Positions 1 to 9,221 of a DNA stretch of 64,000 bases are shown piece by piece. The DNA is taken from NCBI RefSeq assembly GCF_002632465.1, contig NZ_NIBS01000002.1:124001-188000 (forward strand), written 5' to 3'. A program made the translations under genes and the position numbers. The stretch comes from Xenorhabdus budapestensis. GTDB lineage: Bacteria > Pseudomonadota > Gammaproteobacteria > Enterobacterales > Enterobacteriaceae. The notes under the pieces are model-generated. The model ran no database searches. It was not told the DNA's origin and saw only the letters and a program-made list of their open reading frames with translations. Position 1 is the stretch's first letter; the number at the start of each line of letters is the position of its first letter.

Positions 1-30
1 ACGTTTGCCTAGACTGTTAGAATTATCGCC
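1..30 (+). promoter_or_regulatory. purMN promoter with truncated PurR operator
   Basis: The window opens with ACGTTTGCCT, which fits the right ten bases of the PurR operator consensus (ANGCAANCGNTTNCNT). The left part lies outside the window. It is followed by an extended -10 element, TG-T-TAGAAT at 15-23, placing the transcription start near base 30. An operator overlapping the -35 region would repress purMN when hypoxanthine or guanine is plentiful, as known for E. coli pur genes. The operator is inferred from half a site. Confidence 0.55.
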
Positions 31-74
31 GTTCTGTTTTATTCATTCAAATGCAATCGCCTGGGAGCTACGCA

Positions 75-1115
75 GTGACCAATAAAACCTCTCTTAGCTA
101 TAAAGATGCTGGTGTCGACATTGATGCTGGTAATGCCTTAGTCAATCGTATCAAAGGGGTTGTGAAACAGACTCGACGCCCTGAAGTGATGGGGGGATTG
201 GGAGGATTCGGCGCATTATGTGCCCTGCCACAAAAATATCGTGAACCTATTTTAGTTTCCGGTACAGATGGCGTTGGTACTAAACTGCGTCTGGCAATGG
301 ATCTGAAACGTCACGATACTATCGGAATTGATTTGGTCGCCATGTGTGTTAATGATCTGGTTGTTCAAGGTGCTGAACCTCTGTTCTTCCTTGATTATTA
401 TGCGACAGGTAAATTGGATGTTGACACAGCATCCAGTGTCATCACCGGCATTGCAGAAGGCTGTAAACAAGCTGGTTGTGCACTGGTCGGTGGAGAAACA
501 GCCGAAATGCCCGGCATGTATCATGGAGAAGATTACGACGTTGCTGGTTTTTGTGTCGGCGTAGTTGAAAAATCAGAAATCATTGATGGTAGTCAAGTTC
601 AGGTCGGCGATGCACTAATTGCATTAGCATCCAGCGGGCCACATTCTAATGGCTATTCATTAATTCGCAAAATCCTTGAAGTCAGTCAGACCAATCCTGA
701 GACAACCAAACTGGATGATAAGCCATTAGCTGATCATTTACTTGCCCCGACCCGTATTTATGTCAAACCATTACTTGAATTAATTGAGAATGTTGAGATC
801 CACGCGATTTCTCATCTGACAGGTGGCGGCTTCTGGGAAAATATTCCCCGTGTTCTGCCAGAAAATATGCAAGCAAGAATCGAGGGTACTAGCTGGCAGT
901 GGCCTGCGATTTTCAAATGGTTGCAACAGGCAGGTAATGTCAGCGATCACGAAATGTACCGTACATTCAACTGTGGAGTCGGTATGATAATTGCTTTACC
1001 ACAATCTCAGGCAAAACAGGCAATTGAGTGGCTAAACGCAGCGGGTGAAAATGCGTGGCAAATCGGCAGCATTGCTGAACTTGGTCACAGCGAACAGCAA
1101 GTCGTTATTAGTTAA
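75..1115 (+). CDS. purM: phosphoribosylaminoimidazole synthetase (AIR synthetase)
   Basis: PurM closes the imidazole ring in de novo purine synthesis, converting FGAM to AIR with ATP in the cytoplasm. The 346-residue product starting at the GTG codon begins [17 protein letters not shown] and aligns along its whole length with the 345-residue E. coli enzyme. It has the glycine-rich GGLGGFGAL stretch, the [10 protein letters not shown] nucleotide-binding loop and the [11 protein letters not shown] segment. GTG at 75 is preferred over the in-frame ATG at 51 because GGGAG lies seven bases upstream and the homologous N-terminus starts there. It is followed 29 bases later by purN, so the two probably form one PurR-controlled operon. 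Confidence 0.97.
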   Translation: MTNKTSLSYKDAGVDIDAGNALVNRIKGVVKQTRRPEVMGGLGGFGALCALPQKYREPILVSGTDGVGTKLRLAMDLKRHDTIGIDLVAMCVNDLVVQGAEPLFFLDYYATGKLDVDTASSVITGIAEGCKQAGCALVGGETAEMPGMYHGEDYDVAGFCVGVVEKSEIIDGSQVQVGDALIALASSGPHSNGYSLIRKILEVSQTNPETTKLDDKPLADHLLAPTRIYVKPLLELIENVEIHAISHLTGGGFWENIPRVLPENMQARIEGTSWQWPAIFKWLQQAGNVSDHEMYRTFNCGVGMIIALPQSQAKQAIEWLNAAGENAWQIGSIAELGHSEQQVVIS

Positions 1116-1144
1116 CAGAAAGCCAGTCAATAGAAAGTCATCCT

Positions 1145-1783
1145 ATGAAAAAAATTGTGGTATTAATTTCTGGTAATGGCAGTAACCTACAATCTATTAT
1201 TGATGCCTGCCAACAAAACCGGATTAATGGGCAAGTCTGTGCAGTATTCAGCAATAATGCCAATGCTTATGGCCTGCAACGGGCAGAATACGCGGGTATT
1301 CCCACGCATTTTCTCAATCCGAAAGAGTATTCAAATCGTGCGGATTATGATTTAGCCCTGCTCACAGCTCTTGATCGATACCAGCCCGATTTGGTCGTTT
1401 TAGCGGGTTATATGAGAATATTATCACCTGGTTTTGTACAGCATTATCGCGGACGCCTGATTAATATTCACCCTTCCCTGCTACCGAAATATCCCGGTTT
1501 GCATACCCATCGTAAAGCAATAGAAAATGGGGATCAGGAGCACGGTACTTCTGTCCACTTTGTGACTGAAGAACTTGATGGTGGTCCCATTGTCTTGCAG
1601 GCTAAAGTACCAATTTTTGCAGGTGATCAGGAAGAAGATGTTATCAGACGTGTTCAAACTCAGGAGCATAATATCTATCCGCTGGTCATCGGCTGGTTCC
1701 TGAATGAGCGTCTGAGAATGGATGACAATATCGCCATTATGGATGGCAAGATATTGCCGCCACAAGGTTATGCTTCAGAATAA
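1145..1783 (+). CDS. purN: phosphoribosylglycinamide formyltransferase 1
   Basis: PurN transfers a formyl group from 10-formyl-tetrahydrofolate to GAR to give FGAR, the third step of purine synthesis. The 212-residue protein matches the usual enterobacterial length. It shows the N-terminal GNGSNLQ phosphate-binding loop (residues 10-16), the catalytic Asn107 and His109 in INIHPSLLPKYPG, and Asp145 in EELDGGP. These correspond to Asn106, His108 and Asp144 of E. coli, one residue later because of a slightly longer N-terminus. It is the second gene of the purMN pair. A degenerate tandem repeat begins soon after its stop codon. Confidence 0.97.
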   Translation: MKKIVVLISGNGSNLQSIIDACQQNRINGQVCAVFSNNANAYGLQRAEYAGIPTHFLNPKEYSNRADYDLALLTALDRYQPDLVVLAGYMRILSPGFVQHYRGRLINIHPSLLPKYPGLHTHRKAIENGDQEHGTSVHFVTEELDGGPIVLQAKVPIFAGDQEEDVIRRVQTQEHNIYPLVIGWFLNERLRMDDNIAIMDGKILPPQGYASE

Positions 1784-1805
1784 CCAATATTATTGGAACG
1801 ATTAC

Positions 1806-1908
1806 AGCATTGTGTTCAGAATTAATGTGTTCAGGTTAGCATGTAAAGTCAATGCATTAAGATTAATACGTTTTAAGGCTAATGTATTAAAGTTAATCAT
1901 GTTAAAAT
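1806..1908 (+). repeat. degenerate 13-16 bp tandem repeat after purN
   Basis: Seven consecutive units resembling TTAATGTATTAAAG can be laid out: about 1806-1820, then 1822-1835, 1836-1848, 1849-1862, 1863-1878, 1879-1892 and 1893-1908. Units vary from 13 to 16 bases and differ by several substitutions, so the array is old or only loosely maintained. It lies in the 334-base purN-speG spacer, which otherwise holds no gene I can support. No clear purN terminator is visible before it. Confidence 0.5.
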
Positions 1909-2003
1909 AATGAAAATTAACCAGACACTTTGCTGTAAGTTATTATTTCGGAAAGTTCTTTTTCTATATTTCGTTCTTTTCTATATTTATAGTGCTAACC
2001 CAC

Positions 2004-2034
2004 AAGCTGCAACTTAAAAAGGCGACGCGGATAT
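2004..2034 (+). repeat. possible end fragment of the dispersed intergenic repeat
   Basis: The stretch AAGCTGCAACTTAAAAAGG and its flank resemble the terminal part of the Photorhabdus/Xenorhabdus intergenic repeat as I remember it. The hairpin part of that repeat family is seen at 42177-42207 and 50383-50414 in this window. Only this end is recognisable here, so it would be a decayed copy. The match rests on memory and short similarity. The rest of 1911-2117 is AT-rich leader DNA for speG, with a GAGG ribosome binding site at 2108-2111. Confidence 0.3.
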
Positions 2035-2117
2035 CTAGTATTAATTAACTATCCGTATATCATTTCGTATAGACCAAAACAAAATCGGCCCTTATCGTAA
2101 AAACACTGAGGTATCCA

Positions 2118-2681
2118 ATGTCCAGTGGTTCTGAAAATCCACCCGTAAACTTACGCCCCCTCGAACGGGAAGATCTCCCTTTCGTCCACCAGCTTGATAA
2201 CAATGCCAGTGTCATGCGCTATTGGTTTGAAGAGCCTTATGAGGCTTTTGTTGAATTATGCGATCTCTATGACAAACATATTCATGACCAAAGTGAACGC
2301 CGTTTTATTATAGAGAGCATGAACGCTAAAGTCGGCTTGGTTGAGTTGGTGGAAATTGATTATATCCATCGCCGTGCCGAATTTCAGATTATTATTGCAC
2401 CGGCTTATCAAGGGCAAGGCTATGCAACTGAGACAGTTAAACTTGCGATGGAGTACGCATTTTCTGTACTCAATCTCTACAAACTCTATTTAATCGTTGA
2501 TAAAGAGAACGAAAAAGCAATTCATATATACAATAAGTTAGGGTTTTATACAGAAGGTGAATTAATCGATGAATTTTTCGTAAACGGCTCTTATCATACT
2601 GCTATTCGGATGTGCACTTTCCAACATCACTATTTTGCTAACAAAATTCGTCATTCTCAGAGTAAAAAGCAAAATTGTTAA
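2118..2681 (+). CDS. speG: spermidine N1-acetyltransferase
   Basis: SpeG uses acetyl-CoA to acetylate spermidine and spermine and so prevents toxic polyamine build-up. The 187-residue protein is a GNAT-fold acetyltransferase. It is nearly identical to the E. coli enzyme over [26 protein letters not shown] and [15 protein letters not shown], and has the acetyl-CoA loop in YQGQGYATE. The last twenty or so residues diverge. A TGAGG ribosome binding site precedes the ATG. Only 28 bases separate it from ppk, so speG-ppk-ppx probably form an operon; in E. coli speG is located elsewhere. Confidence 0.95.
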   Translation: MSSGSENPPVNLRPLEREDLPFVHQLDNNASVMRYWFEEPYEAFVELCDLYDKHIHDQSERRFIIESMNAKVGLVELVEIDYIHRRAEFQIIIAPAYQGQGYATETVKLAMEYAFSVLNLYKLYLIVDKENEKAIHIYNKLGFYTEGELIDEFFVNGSYHTAIRMCTFQHHYFANKIRHSQSKKQNC

Positions 2682-2709
2682 CCCAATAAATGGACCAAAT
2701 GGAGTAGTA

Positions 2710-4779
2710 ATGTCCCACGACCGCCTCTATACAGAAAAAGAACTCAGTTGGCTCTCTTTCAATGAACGTGTACTTCAGGAAGCGGCTGACAAAAGCAATC
2801 CACTTATTGAAAGAATGAGGTTTCTAGGGATCTACTCCAATAATCTGGATGAGTTTTATAAAGTTCGTTTCGCTGATGTAAAACGTCGTATTCTTATTAG
2901 CGAAGAACGGGGTTCTGCAACCAGCGCCCGGCAATTATTCAAAAAGATCCAGTCTAAAGTAGCCAAAATCGATCAGGAGTTTGATGAACTCTATAACGAT
3001 TTACTATTGGAAATGGCACGCAACCAGATTTTCTTGATCAATGAACGGCAGATATCTCCCAATCAACAAATCTGGTTGCGGCAATATTTCCGGCAACATT
3101 TGCGTCCGCATATTACACCTATCGTTATCAATCCAGAGACGAATCTGGTTGAATTTTTGAAAGATGATTACACCTATTTGGCCGTGGAAATTATTCGGGG
3201 ACAAGAAACAAAATATGCCCTGTTGGAAATTCCAGCAGACAAAGTTCCCCGTTTTGTTAATCTGCCACCAGAAATGCCAAAAAAACGCAAATCAATGATT
3301 TTACTTGATAACATTTTACGTTACACACTGGATGAAATTTTCAAAGGTTTTTTTGATTACGATACACTGAACGTTTACTCCATGAAAATGACCCGTGATT
3401 CTGAATACGATTTGGCAACGGAAATGGAGTCCAGTTTGTTGGAATTGATGTCTTCAACCCTGAAGCAACGGTTAACAGCCGAGCCTGTCCGCTTTGTTTA
3501 TCAGCGAGATATGCCGGATGAAATGGTAGAACTATTACGCAGTAAGTTAGGGTTGTCTAATGATGACTCTGTCATTGCTGGTGGCCGTTATCACAACTTC
3601 AAAGATTTCATCAAATTTCCCAATGAAGGAAACCGAACCCTTCTGAATAAACCCATGCCACGCTTACGCCATACCTGGTTCGATCATTTCCGCAACGGTT
3701 TTGATGCTATCCGTGAACAAGATGTTTTGCTCTATTACCCTTATCACACTTTCGAGCATGTACTGGAATTACTGCGGCAGGCATCATTCGATCCAAGTGT
3801 ATTATCGATAAAAATCAATATCTATCGTGTAGCTAAAGACTCACGCATTATTGATTCTATGATCCATGCTGCTCACAACGGTAAAAAAGTGACGGTAGTA
3901 GTCGAGTTACAGGCACGATTTGATGAAGAGGCCAACATCCACTGGGCAAAACGCTTGACTGAAGCAGGCGTGCATGTGATTTTCTCTGCTCCGGGTCTGA
4001 AAATTCACGCTAAGCTGTTTATCATTTCACGCCTTGAAGGCGATGAAATTATCCGCTATGCCCATATCGGTACAGGAAATTTCAATGAAAAAACGGCTCG
4101 CTTATATACCGACTATTCCCTGCTAACAGCCAAGCCAGAAGTCACCAATGAAGTACGTCGTGTATTTAACTTTATTGAAAACCCTTATCGCCCTGTAACA
4201 TTTGAGAATTTAATGGTATCGCCCCAAAATTCACGTGCAATGCTCAATAAGTTAATTACTCAAGAAATCGAAAATGCCAAAGAGGGAGAAATTGCAGGCA
4301 TTACCTTAAAAATAAACAACCTGGTAGATAGAGAATTGGTGGATCGCCTGTATGATGCCTCCGAAGCGGGCGTCAAAGTGCGTCTTCTGATCCGCGGCAT
4401 GTGTTCTCTGGTTCCCAATCAACCCAGTTTTAGTGAGAATATTCAGGTCACCAGTATTGTAGATCGTTTCCTTGAGCATGATCGGGTTTATGTTTTCACC
4501 AATAAAGGGGATGAAAAAGTTTTCCTCTCTTCCGCAGACTGGATGACCCGGAATATTGATTATCGTATTGAAGTCGCGGTTTGTTTGTTAGATCCCCTGT
4601 TAAAACAACGAGTGTTGGATATCTTAGAACTCCAGTTTAACGATACGGTTAAGGCACGCTATATTGATAAAGAACTGAGCAACCGCTATGTGCCACGGGG
4701 AAATAAGCGTAAAATCCGCGCACAAACTGCCATTTATGATTATCTGAAAAACCTGGAACAACCGGAACCAAGAGCCTAA
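2710..4779 (+). CDS. ppk: polyphosphate kinase 1
   Basis: PPK1 reversibly polymerises the gamma-phosphate of ATP into long-chain polyphosphate. From the ATG at 2710 the protein has 689 residues, against 688 in E. coli, and begins [17 protein letters not shown]. The reading frame stays open back to 2635, but GGAG five bases before 2710 and homology fix the start. The two phospholipase-D-like catalytic histidines are His433 (GLKIHAKLF, the phosphorylated residue) and His590 ([10 protein letters not shown]). A short segment after WFDH lacks two residues relative to E. coli as I remember it. ppx follows after three bases, pairing the polymerase with its hydrolase. Confidence 0.97.
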   Translation: MSHDRLYTEKELSWLSFNERVLQEAADKSNPLIERMRFLGIYSNNLDEFYKVRFADVKRRILISEERGSATSARQLFKKIQSKVAKIDQEFDELYNDLLLEMARNQIFLINERQISPNQQIWLRQYFRQHLRPHITPIVINPETNLVEFLKDDYTYLAVEIIRGQETKYALLEIPADKVPRFVNLPPEMPKKRKSMILLDNILRYTLDEIFKGFFDYDTLNVYSMKMTRDSEYDLATEMESSLLELMSSTLKQRLTAEPVRFVYQRDMPDEMVELLRSKLGLSNDDSVIAGGRYHNFKDFIKFPNEGNRTLLNKPMPRLRHTWFDHFRNGFDAIREQDVLLYYPYHTFEHVLELLRQASFDPSVLSIKINIYRVAKDSRIIDSMIHAAHNGKKVTVVVELQARFDEEANIHWAKRLTEAGVHVIFSAPGLKIHAKLFIISRLEGDEIIRYAHIGTGNFNEKTARLYTDYSLLTAKPEVTNEVRRVFNFIENPYRPVTFENLMVSPQNSRAMLNKLITQEIENAKEGEIAGITLKINNLVDRELVDRLYDASEAGVKVRLLIRGMCSLVPNQPSFSENIQVTSIVDRFLEHDRVYVFTNKGDEKVFLSSADWMTRNIDYRIEVAVCLLDPLLKQRVLDILELQFNDTVKARYIDKELSNRYVPRGNKRKIRAQTAIYDYLKNLEQPEPRA

Positions 4780-4782
4780 TTT

Positions 4783-6387
4783 ATGCCGTTGAAACACGAT
4801 AAACCAACGCCTAAGCCGCTGGAAATTGCAACCATTGACCTTGGCTCTAACAGTTTTCATATGGTTATCGCCCGTATTGTAAATGGCGCATTACAAGTTA
4901 TAGGGCGTCTAAAAAAACGGGTTTACCTTGCTGATGGACTGAATAATAAAAATGAGTTAAGTGAAGAAGCTATCAGTCGCGGTCTTGACTGCCTGTCATT
5001 ATTTGCTGAGCGGTTGCAGGGTTTCTCTGCGGAAAATGTCTGCCTTGTAGGTACTCATAGTCTACGGGAAGCAATTAATGCGGAAGAGTTTCTGAAACGA
5101 GCCAAAGAAGTTATTCCTTATCCAATTGAAATTATTTCCGGTCATGAAGAAGCCCGTTTGATCTTCATGGGGGTAGAACATACTCAACCTGAAAAAGGGC
5201 GTAAGCTGGTGATTGATATTGGTGGTGGTTCCACCGAGTTGGTCATTGGTGAGGACTTCGAACCTCTATTAATTGAAAGCCGCCGTATGGGATGTGTAAG
5301 TTTTTCCCGTCAGTTTTTTCCTAGTGGCGTAGTAAATGAGCATAATTTCCATAGAGCAAGACTTCAGGCAGAACAAAAACTAGAAAATCTCATCTGGCAA
5401 TTCCGCACAAAAGGTTGGGATTTTGCTTTGGGAGCATCGGGGACTATCAAAGCAGTTCATGAATCACTGATCGAATTTGGTGAAAAAGATGGCCTGATTA
5501 CACCAGAGCGCCTCCATATGCTGGTGAAACAGGTATTAAAATACAAAAACTTCAACTCTCTGGATTTACCCGGTTTATCCGAAGATCGCAAACAAACTTT
5601 TGTTCCGGGTCTGGCTATTCTGTGCGGCATATTTGATGCCCTGCATATTCAGGAATTACGTTTGTCTGACGGAGCATTACGTGAAGGTGTTCTTTACGAA
5701 ATGGAAGATCGCTTCCGCCATCAGGATATTCGTCAAAGAACAGCCAAAAGCCTCGCTGAACACTACAACATTGACAGGGAACAAGCCAGTCGCGTCTGGG
5801 ACACAGCCAAAACACTTTATGACCAATGGGCGGCACAAAATCCGAAACGAGTACAACCACAATTGGAAGCCATTCTGCTCTGGGCAGCGATGCTTCATGA
5901 AGTTGGCTTAAGCATCAACCTGAATGGTTTACAGCGGCATTCTGCCTATATCCTGCAACACACTGACTTACCCGGCTTTAATCAAGAACAGCAATTATTG
6001 TTGGCAACATTGGTTCGCTATCACCGCAAAGCAATTAAAGTTCATGAACATCCCCGTTTCTATCTGTTCAAGAAAAAGCAATATCTTCCGATGCTCCAGA
6101 TATTGAGATTAGCAACCTTGCTGAATAATCAACGCCAATCCACGACGACACCTGAATCTTTAAAGCTGGAAACAGATCATGGTCACTGGACACTTTACCT
6201 TCCCAAAAACTATCTAGTTCAGAATGTACTGATTCAGTTAGACTTAGAGAAAGAACAGGTTTACTGGGGTGATGTGACGGGTTGGCACTTACATATCCAA
6301 GAGGAATCATCTATTGCGGCGTTGAAACATCATCAGCAAAAACAGCAAAATATGATGGAACAAAATGGCAATTCTAAGACAAAATAG
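4783..6387 (+). CDS. ppx: exopolyphosphatase
   Basis: Ppx removes terminal phosphates from polyphosphate and belongs to the ASKHA fold family with GppA. The 534-residue product has the N-terminal [11 protein letters not shown] phosphate-binding loop (about 18-28), the second loop [12 protein letters not shown], and the C-terminal HD-like domain ([20 protein letters not shown]). It is about 20 residues longer than E. coli Ppx. The extra tail, after EESSIAALK, is rich in Gln, Asn and Lys and may be a natural extension. The start codon lies three bases after the ppk stop, indicating co-transcription and probably translational coupling. Confidence 0.96.
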   Translation: MPLKHDKPTPKPLEIATIDLGSNSFHMVIARIVNGALQVIGRLKKRVYLADGLNNKNELSEEAISRGLDCLSLFAERLQGFSAENVCLVGTHSLREAINAEEFLKRAKEVIPYPIEIISGHEEARLIFMGVEHTQPEKGRKLVIDIGGGSTELVIGEDFEPLLIESRRMGCVSFSRQFFPSGVVNEHNFHRARLQAEQKLENLIWQFRTKGWDFALGASGTIKAVHESLIEFGEKDGLITPERLHMLVKQVLKYKNFNSLDLPGLSEDRKQTFVPGLAILCGIFDALHIQELRLSDGALREGVLYEMEDRFRHQDIRQRTAKSLAEHYNIDREQASRVWDTAKTLYDQWAAQNPKRVQPQLEAILLWAAMLHEVGLSINLNGLQRHSAYILQHTDLPGFNQEQQLLLATLVRYHRKAIKVHEHPRFYLFKKKQYLPMLQILRLATLLNNQRQSTTTPESLKLETDHGHWTLYLPKNYLVQNVLIQLDLEKEQVYWGDVTGWHLHIQEESSIAALKHHQQKQQNMMEQNGNSKTK

Positions 6388-6460
6388 CACTATATCCCCC
6401 CAAACCGAGTAGCTTTGTACAGATTTTTGCAAAACTATTTGCACAAATTCAAGGTAGACT

Positions 6461-7924
6461 ATGTTACAACCAGCCTTTAAATCTGATAATGGGAATGTCA
6501 CCAGTCAACATTCCCAAAAGCTGGCTCTAATTCGCCAGAACCTGTTTTCGCTGCTCATTGACGATAAGCTATTCGTTGATTCGTTATTGGGACAAGCTGA
6601 TGCACATGCAAAAATTAGCGATGACCAATTATTAGGGAAGATTGAAAAAGTCAAATCCCTTCTGACCAATCTGCATGCAGCAGATATTGCCGATATTCTG
6701 GAAGCATTACCTTATGATGAACGTCTTGCTTTATGGCGGCTCATTGATAATAACCAGCGTGGTGAAGTGCTGGTGGAAACCTCGATTCCAGTCTGGGATA
6801 ACTTAATCAAAGACATGTCTGATCTGGAACTGCTCAGAGCAATCGGAACACTGCACGTAGATGAACAGGCTTATATTGCTGAACACCTTCCCCGGGATAC
6901 AACACGCCGTTTACTGACCTATCTGGAACCCAGCCAGCGTAACCGCATCCGGGAAGTATTGCAGTACCATAAGGACAGTATCGGCCAGATGATGGATTTC
7001 GAATTTGTGACAGTACGAGGCAATGTCACACTCGGTACTGTTCAGCGTTTCCTACGTTCCCGCGGCTCTATTCCGGAAACAACGGATAAAATCTTTGTCA
7101 TTGATCGCAAAAATCGCCTTCAGGGAGAACTTCTACTTACGACTTTGCTAACCAATGCACCGGATAAACTTGTAGCTGAGGTGATGAACATAGATACCGT
7201 CACTTTTCTGCCTGAGCAAAAAGGCGAAGATGCTGCCAGTGCGTTCGAACGTTACGACTTGATTTCTGCTGCGGTAGTGGACAGTAACGGGCGTTTGATG
7301 GGGCGCCTGACTGTCGAAGATATCGTTGATACTTTAAGCGAAGAGACGGATACCAATATCCGACGTATGGGCGGCTTGAGCCGTGAAGAAGATGTCTTCG
7401 CGCCAGTTGGACAGGCAGTAAAAACCCGCTGGACTTGGCTCGCTATTAATCTGTGCACAGCGTTTGTCGCTTCACGTGTTATCGGCCTGTTTGAACATAC
7501 TATTTCCCAACTCGTCGCTCTTGCCACTTTAATGCCTATTGTGGCGGGCATCGGGGGCAATACCGGTAACCAGACTATTACCATGATCGTACGAGCACTG
7601 GCTCTACACCAGATCCAAACAGGGAGTTTCTCTTATCTTTTATTGAGGGAGCTTGGTGTTGCTCTGATAAATGGTGTTATTTGGGGAGGTATTATGGGTA
7701 TTGTCACTTATGTGCTCTATGATGACCTTGCAATGGGGGGCGTAATGACAATGGCAATGATACTAAACCTGCTGATGGCTGCATTAATGGGGGTATTGAT
7801 ACCTTTTATTATGATGAAGTTAGGCAGAGATCCTGCGATTGGTTCCAGTGTTATGATTACTGCAATTACTGATACTGGCGGTTTCTTTATCTTTTTGGGA
7901 TTGGCAACGCTGTTTTTGGTTTAA
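6461..7924 (+). CDS. mgtE: MgtE-family magnesium transporter
   Basis: MgtE proteins are dimeric Mg2+ channels of the inner membrane, gated by their own cytoplasmic Mg2+ sensor. The 487 residues follow the family plan: an alpha-helical N domain (about 1-130), two CBS domains (about 165-300), then a C-terminal part with about five membrane helices from residue 320. That part carries the conserved GIGGNTGNQTITMIVRALAL segment of the pore. The gene lies 73 bases after ppx and ends at a strong terminator. It may be the last gene of the speG-ppk-ppx unit or have its own promoter; the short spacer shows no obvious riboswitch. Confidence 0.93.
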   Translation: MLQPAFKSDNGNVTSQHSQKLALIRQNLFSLLIDDKLFVDSLLGQADAHAKISDDQLLGKIEKVKSLLTNLHAADIADILEALPYDERLALWRLIDNNQRGEVLVETSIPVWDNLIKDMSDLELLRAIGTLHVDEQAYIAEHLPRDTTRRLLTYLEPSQRNRIREVLQYHKDSIGQMMDFEFVTVRGNVTLGTVQRFLRSRGSIPETTDKIFVIDRKNRLQGELLLTTLLTNAPDKLVAEVMNIDTVTFLPEQKGEDAASAFERYDLISAAVVDSNGRLMGRLTVEDIVDTLSEETDTNIRRMGGLSREEDVFAPVGQAVKTRWTWLAINLCTAFVASRVIGLFEHTISQLVALATLMPIVAGIGGNTGNQTITMIVRALALHQIQTGSFSYLLLRELGVALINGVIWGGIMGIVTYVLYDDLAMGGVMTMAMILNLLMAALMGVLIPFIMMKLGRDPAIGSSVMITAITDTGGFFIFLGLATLFLV

Positions 7925-7960
7925 TGAGTTCACCGATATTTAAGCAGCTCTGTATTCAGG

Positions 7961-7988
7961 AAACGCCGATTAAATAATCGGCGTTTTT
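7961..7988 (+). terminator. intrinsic terminator of mgtE
   Basis: A perfect 11-bp stem (AAACGCCGATT with AATCGGCGTTT, 7961-7971 and 7976-7986) with an AAAT loop runs into a T-tract on the plus strand. It sits between the convergent genes mgtE and hcp. On the minus strand only three T residues follow, so it would terminate hcp less well. Confidence 0.85.
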
Positions 7989-7996
7989 GCAAATTA

Positions 7997-8476
7997 TCAA
8001 TACACTCTTTCTTCCCAGACACTATATCCAGATGTTCCTGCCATATGATGACGGCAGATAATATCTTTATATTTAATAGAAACAATTTCTTCTGGTTGTG
8101 ATTCCGAATGGTTAATACTGTGCGGATAGTTTGGTGACAATTCAATGATTGTTGCATCACGACATTCAATTGAATAATAGAGTTCCTGAGATCCTAATTG
8201 TGAAGTGCGATAAAAATCAAATTTCAGATTCAAACTTTCATTATTTGAAATTGCCATCATTAATAACGGCGATGATTTATCTTGTGGCTTTACAAATACA
8301 ATTGGACTATGGTTAACATTTTGTTCTCTATGAATAGAATGATGCAGATTCAATACAAAGATTTCATCTTCATGACCAGCCTGATATTTATTGCCGATGG
8401 ACTCAATCGAAGAACAACCTTGTGAAATCAACCCTTGTTTGTTTCCCTGCAAGGTTAAATAGATCATATTCGCCAT
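7997..8476 (-). CDS. hcp: Hcp-family type VI secretion tube protein, orphan
   Basis: Hcp hexamers stack into the inner tube that a type VI secretion system fires out of the cell, and can carry effectors in their lumen. The 159-residue product opens MANMIYLTLQGNKQGLISQG and keeps family hallmarks: IESIGNKYQAGHEDEIFVL, SIHREQNVNHSPI, KPQDKSSPLL, and the terminal GTSGYSVWEERVY. A GGAAG ribosome binding site precedes the ATG. No other type VI genes are nearby, so this is an orphan copy that would supply a tube variant to a system elsewhere. It has no C-terminal effector extension. Upstream on the same strand lie decayed reading frames. Confidence 0.9.
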   Translation of the reverse strand: MANMIYLTLQGNKQGLISQGCSSIESIGNKYQAGHEDEIFVLNLHHSIHREQNVNHSPIVFVKPQDKSSPLLMMAISNNESLNLKFDFYRTSQLGSQELYYSIECRDATIIELSPNYPHSINHSESQPEEIVSIKYKDIICRHHMAGTSGYSVWEERVY

Positions 8477-8654
8477 AATAACTTCCTGTTTTGGTTAAGT
8501 TTGAAAGTACTATTAATCGCGTCTAGCATATTTTGAAAAACTATTGTTTTCCAAGAAAAAATGTGATTAAAGTCACTAAACAATAACGTTTACCACCAAA
8601 CCATATTTATTGCTGTTAACTTTAACCATTCATTTTATCAGCGATTATGGAATA

Positions 8655-8949
8655 TTATATCAACGAAAAACAAGACAAGATACGCACTTTACTTAATAAT
8701 TTACTAAGGATTTCGTTAATATCCATAATTTGTAGTACTATTTCATTGATCAACATTTTAAATACATTTCGTTCAGTTTTTGTTTCCATTATCCACCTCT
8801 ATCACCTCTGATAAAATATCGTATTCATCGATTATTTTTGTTTTCTGAATGTCATATTTGTATTTATCTTTTAGTTTTTTCTGTGACGTTTTTGCTTTTA
8901 TACGATATTTTTCAATACCATCCTCTATTTTCTTTTTTCGATCGTCGGG
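8655..8949 (-). pseudogene. possible decayed reading frames upstream of hcp
   Basis: The 745 bases between hcp and mdtA hold no convincing intact gene. On the minus strand a 58-codon frame without ATG (8949-8773) encodes a Lys/Asp/Glu-rich peptide with protein-like composition (GIEKYRIKAKTSQKKLKDKY). It overlaps a 44-codon frame (ATG at 8789, stop at 8655) that starts METKTERNVFKMLINEI and has AGAGGTG before its ATG. On the opposite strand, 8647-8811 encodes a 54-residue peptide with one hydrophobic segment (ISLISIICSTISLINI). I recognise none of them. They may be remnants of a gene once linked to hcp. The rest of the spacer up to 9102 shows nothing clear. Confidence 0.25.
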
Positions 8950-9102
8950 TTAATGACTGTGCCATTCACCAGCTAAATGCTGACAAGACTCCCTTATGAA
9001 AACAGGTCACGTTAACCCCTTTAGCGCTTCTCATGGAAACTTTAAAATTCAACTTTTACATTCAGCTAACAATCGTATTTATTTCATTGACATAATTTCC
9101 AC

Positions 9103-9120
9103 ATTTTCTCCATGATTGGC
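9103..9120 (+). promoter_or_regulatory. BaeR box upstream of mdtA
   Basis: TTTTCTCCATGATTGGC at 9104-9120 agrees with the published E. coli BaeR recognition sequence (TTTTTCTCCATDATTGGC) at 17 of 18 positions; only the first base, A at 9103, differs. It lies about 100 bases before the mdtA start. BaeR, encoded at the end of this same operon, would activate mdtABC-baeSR here in response to envelope stress, giving positive feedback. Confidence 0.88.
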
Positions 9121-9221
9121 TATTTCTCTCCGAGTACACTAATTAAATATATATTTACACTGATTTAGCATAAGATGCGCGTGACTGATTATCGGCACAA
9201 TATGAAGAGAATATCGAATAT

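Noticed and set aside
1722-1910. 62-codon frame running from purN into the downstream repeat (repeating VNALRL/ANVLKL-like segments)
   Set aside because: The repetitive peptide is only the translation of the degenerate tandem repeat, and the frame begins inside purN in another phase.
6388-6460. Magnesium riboswitch ahead of mgtE
   Set aside because: Only 73 bases separate ppx and mgtE, too short for an M-box or mgtA-type leader, and no conserved aptamer landmarks are visible.
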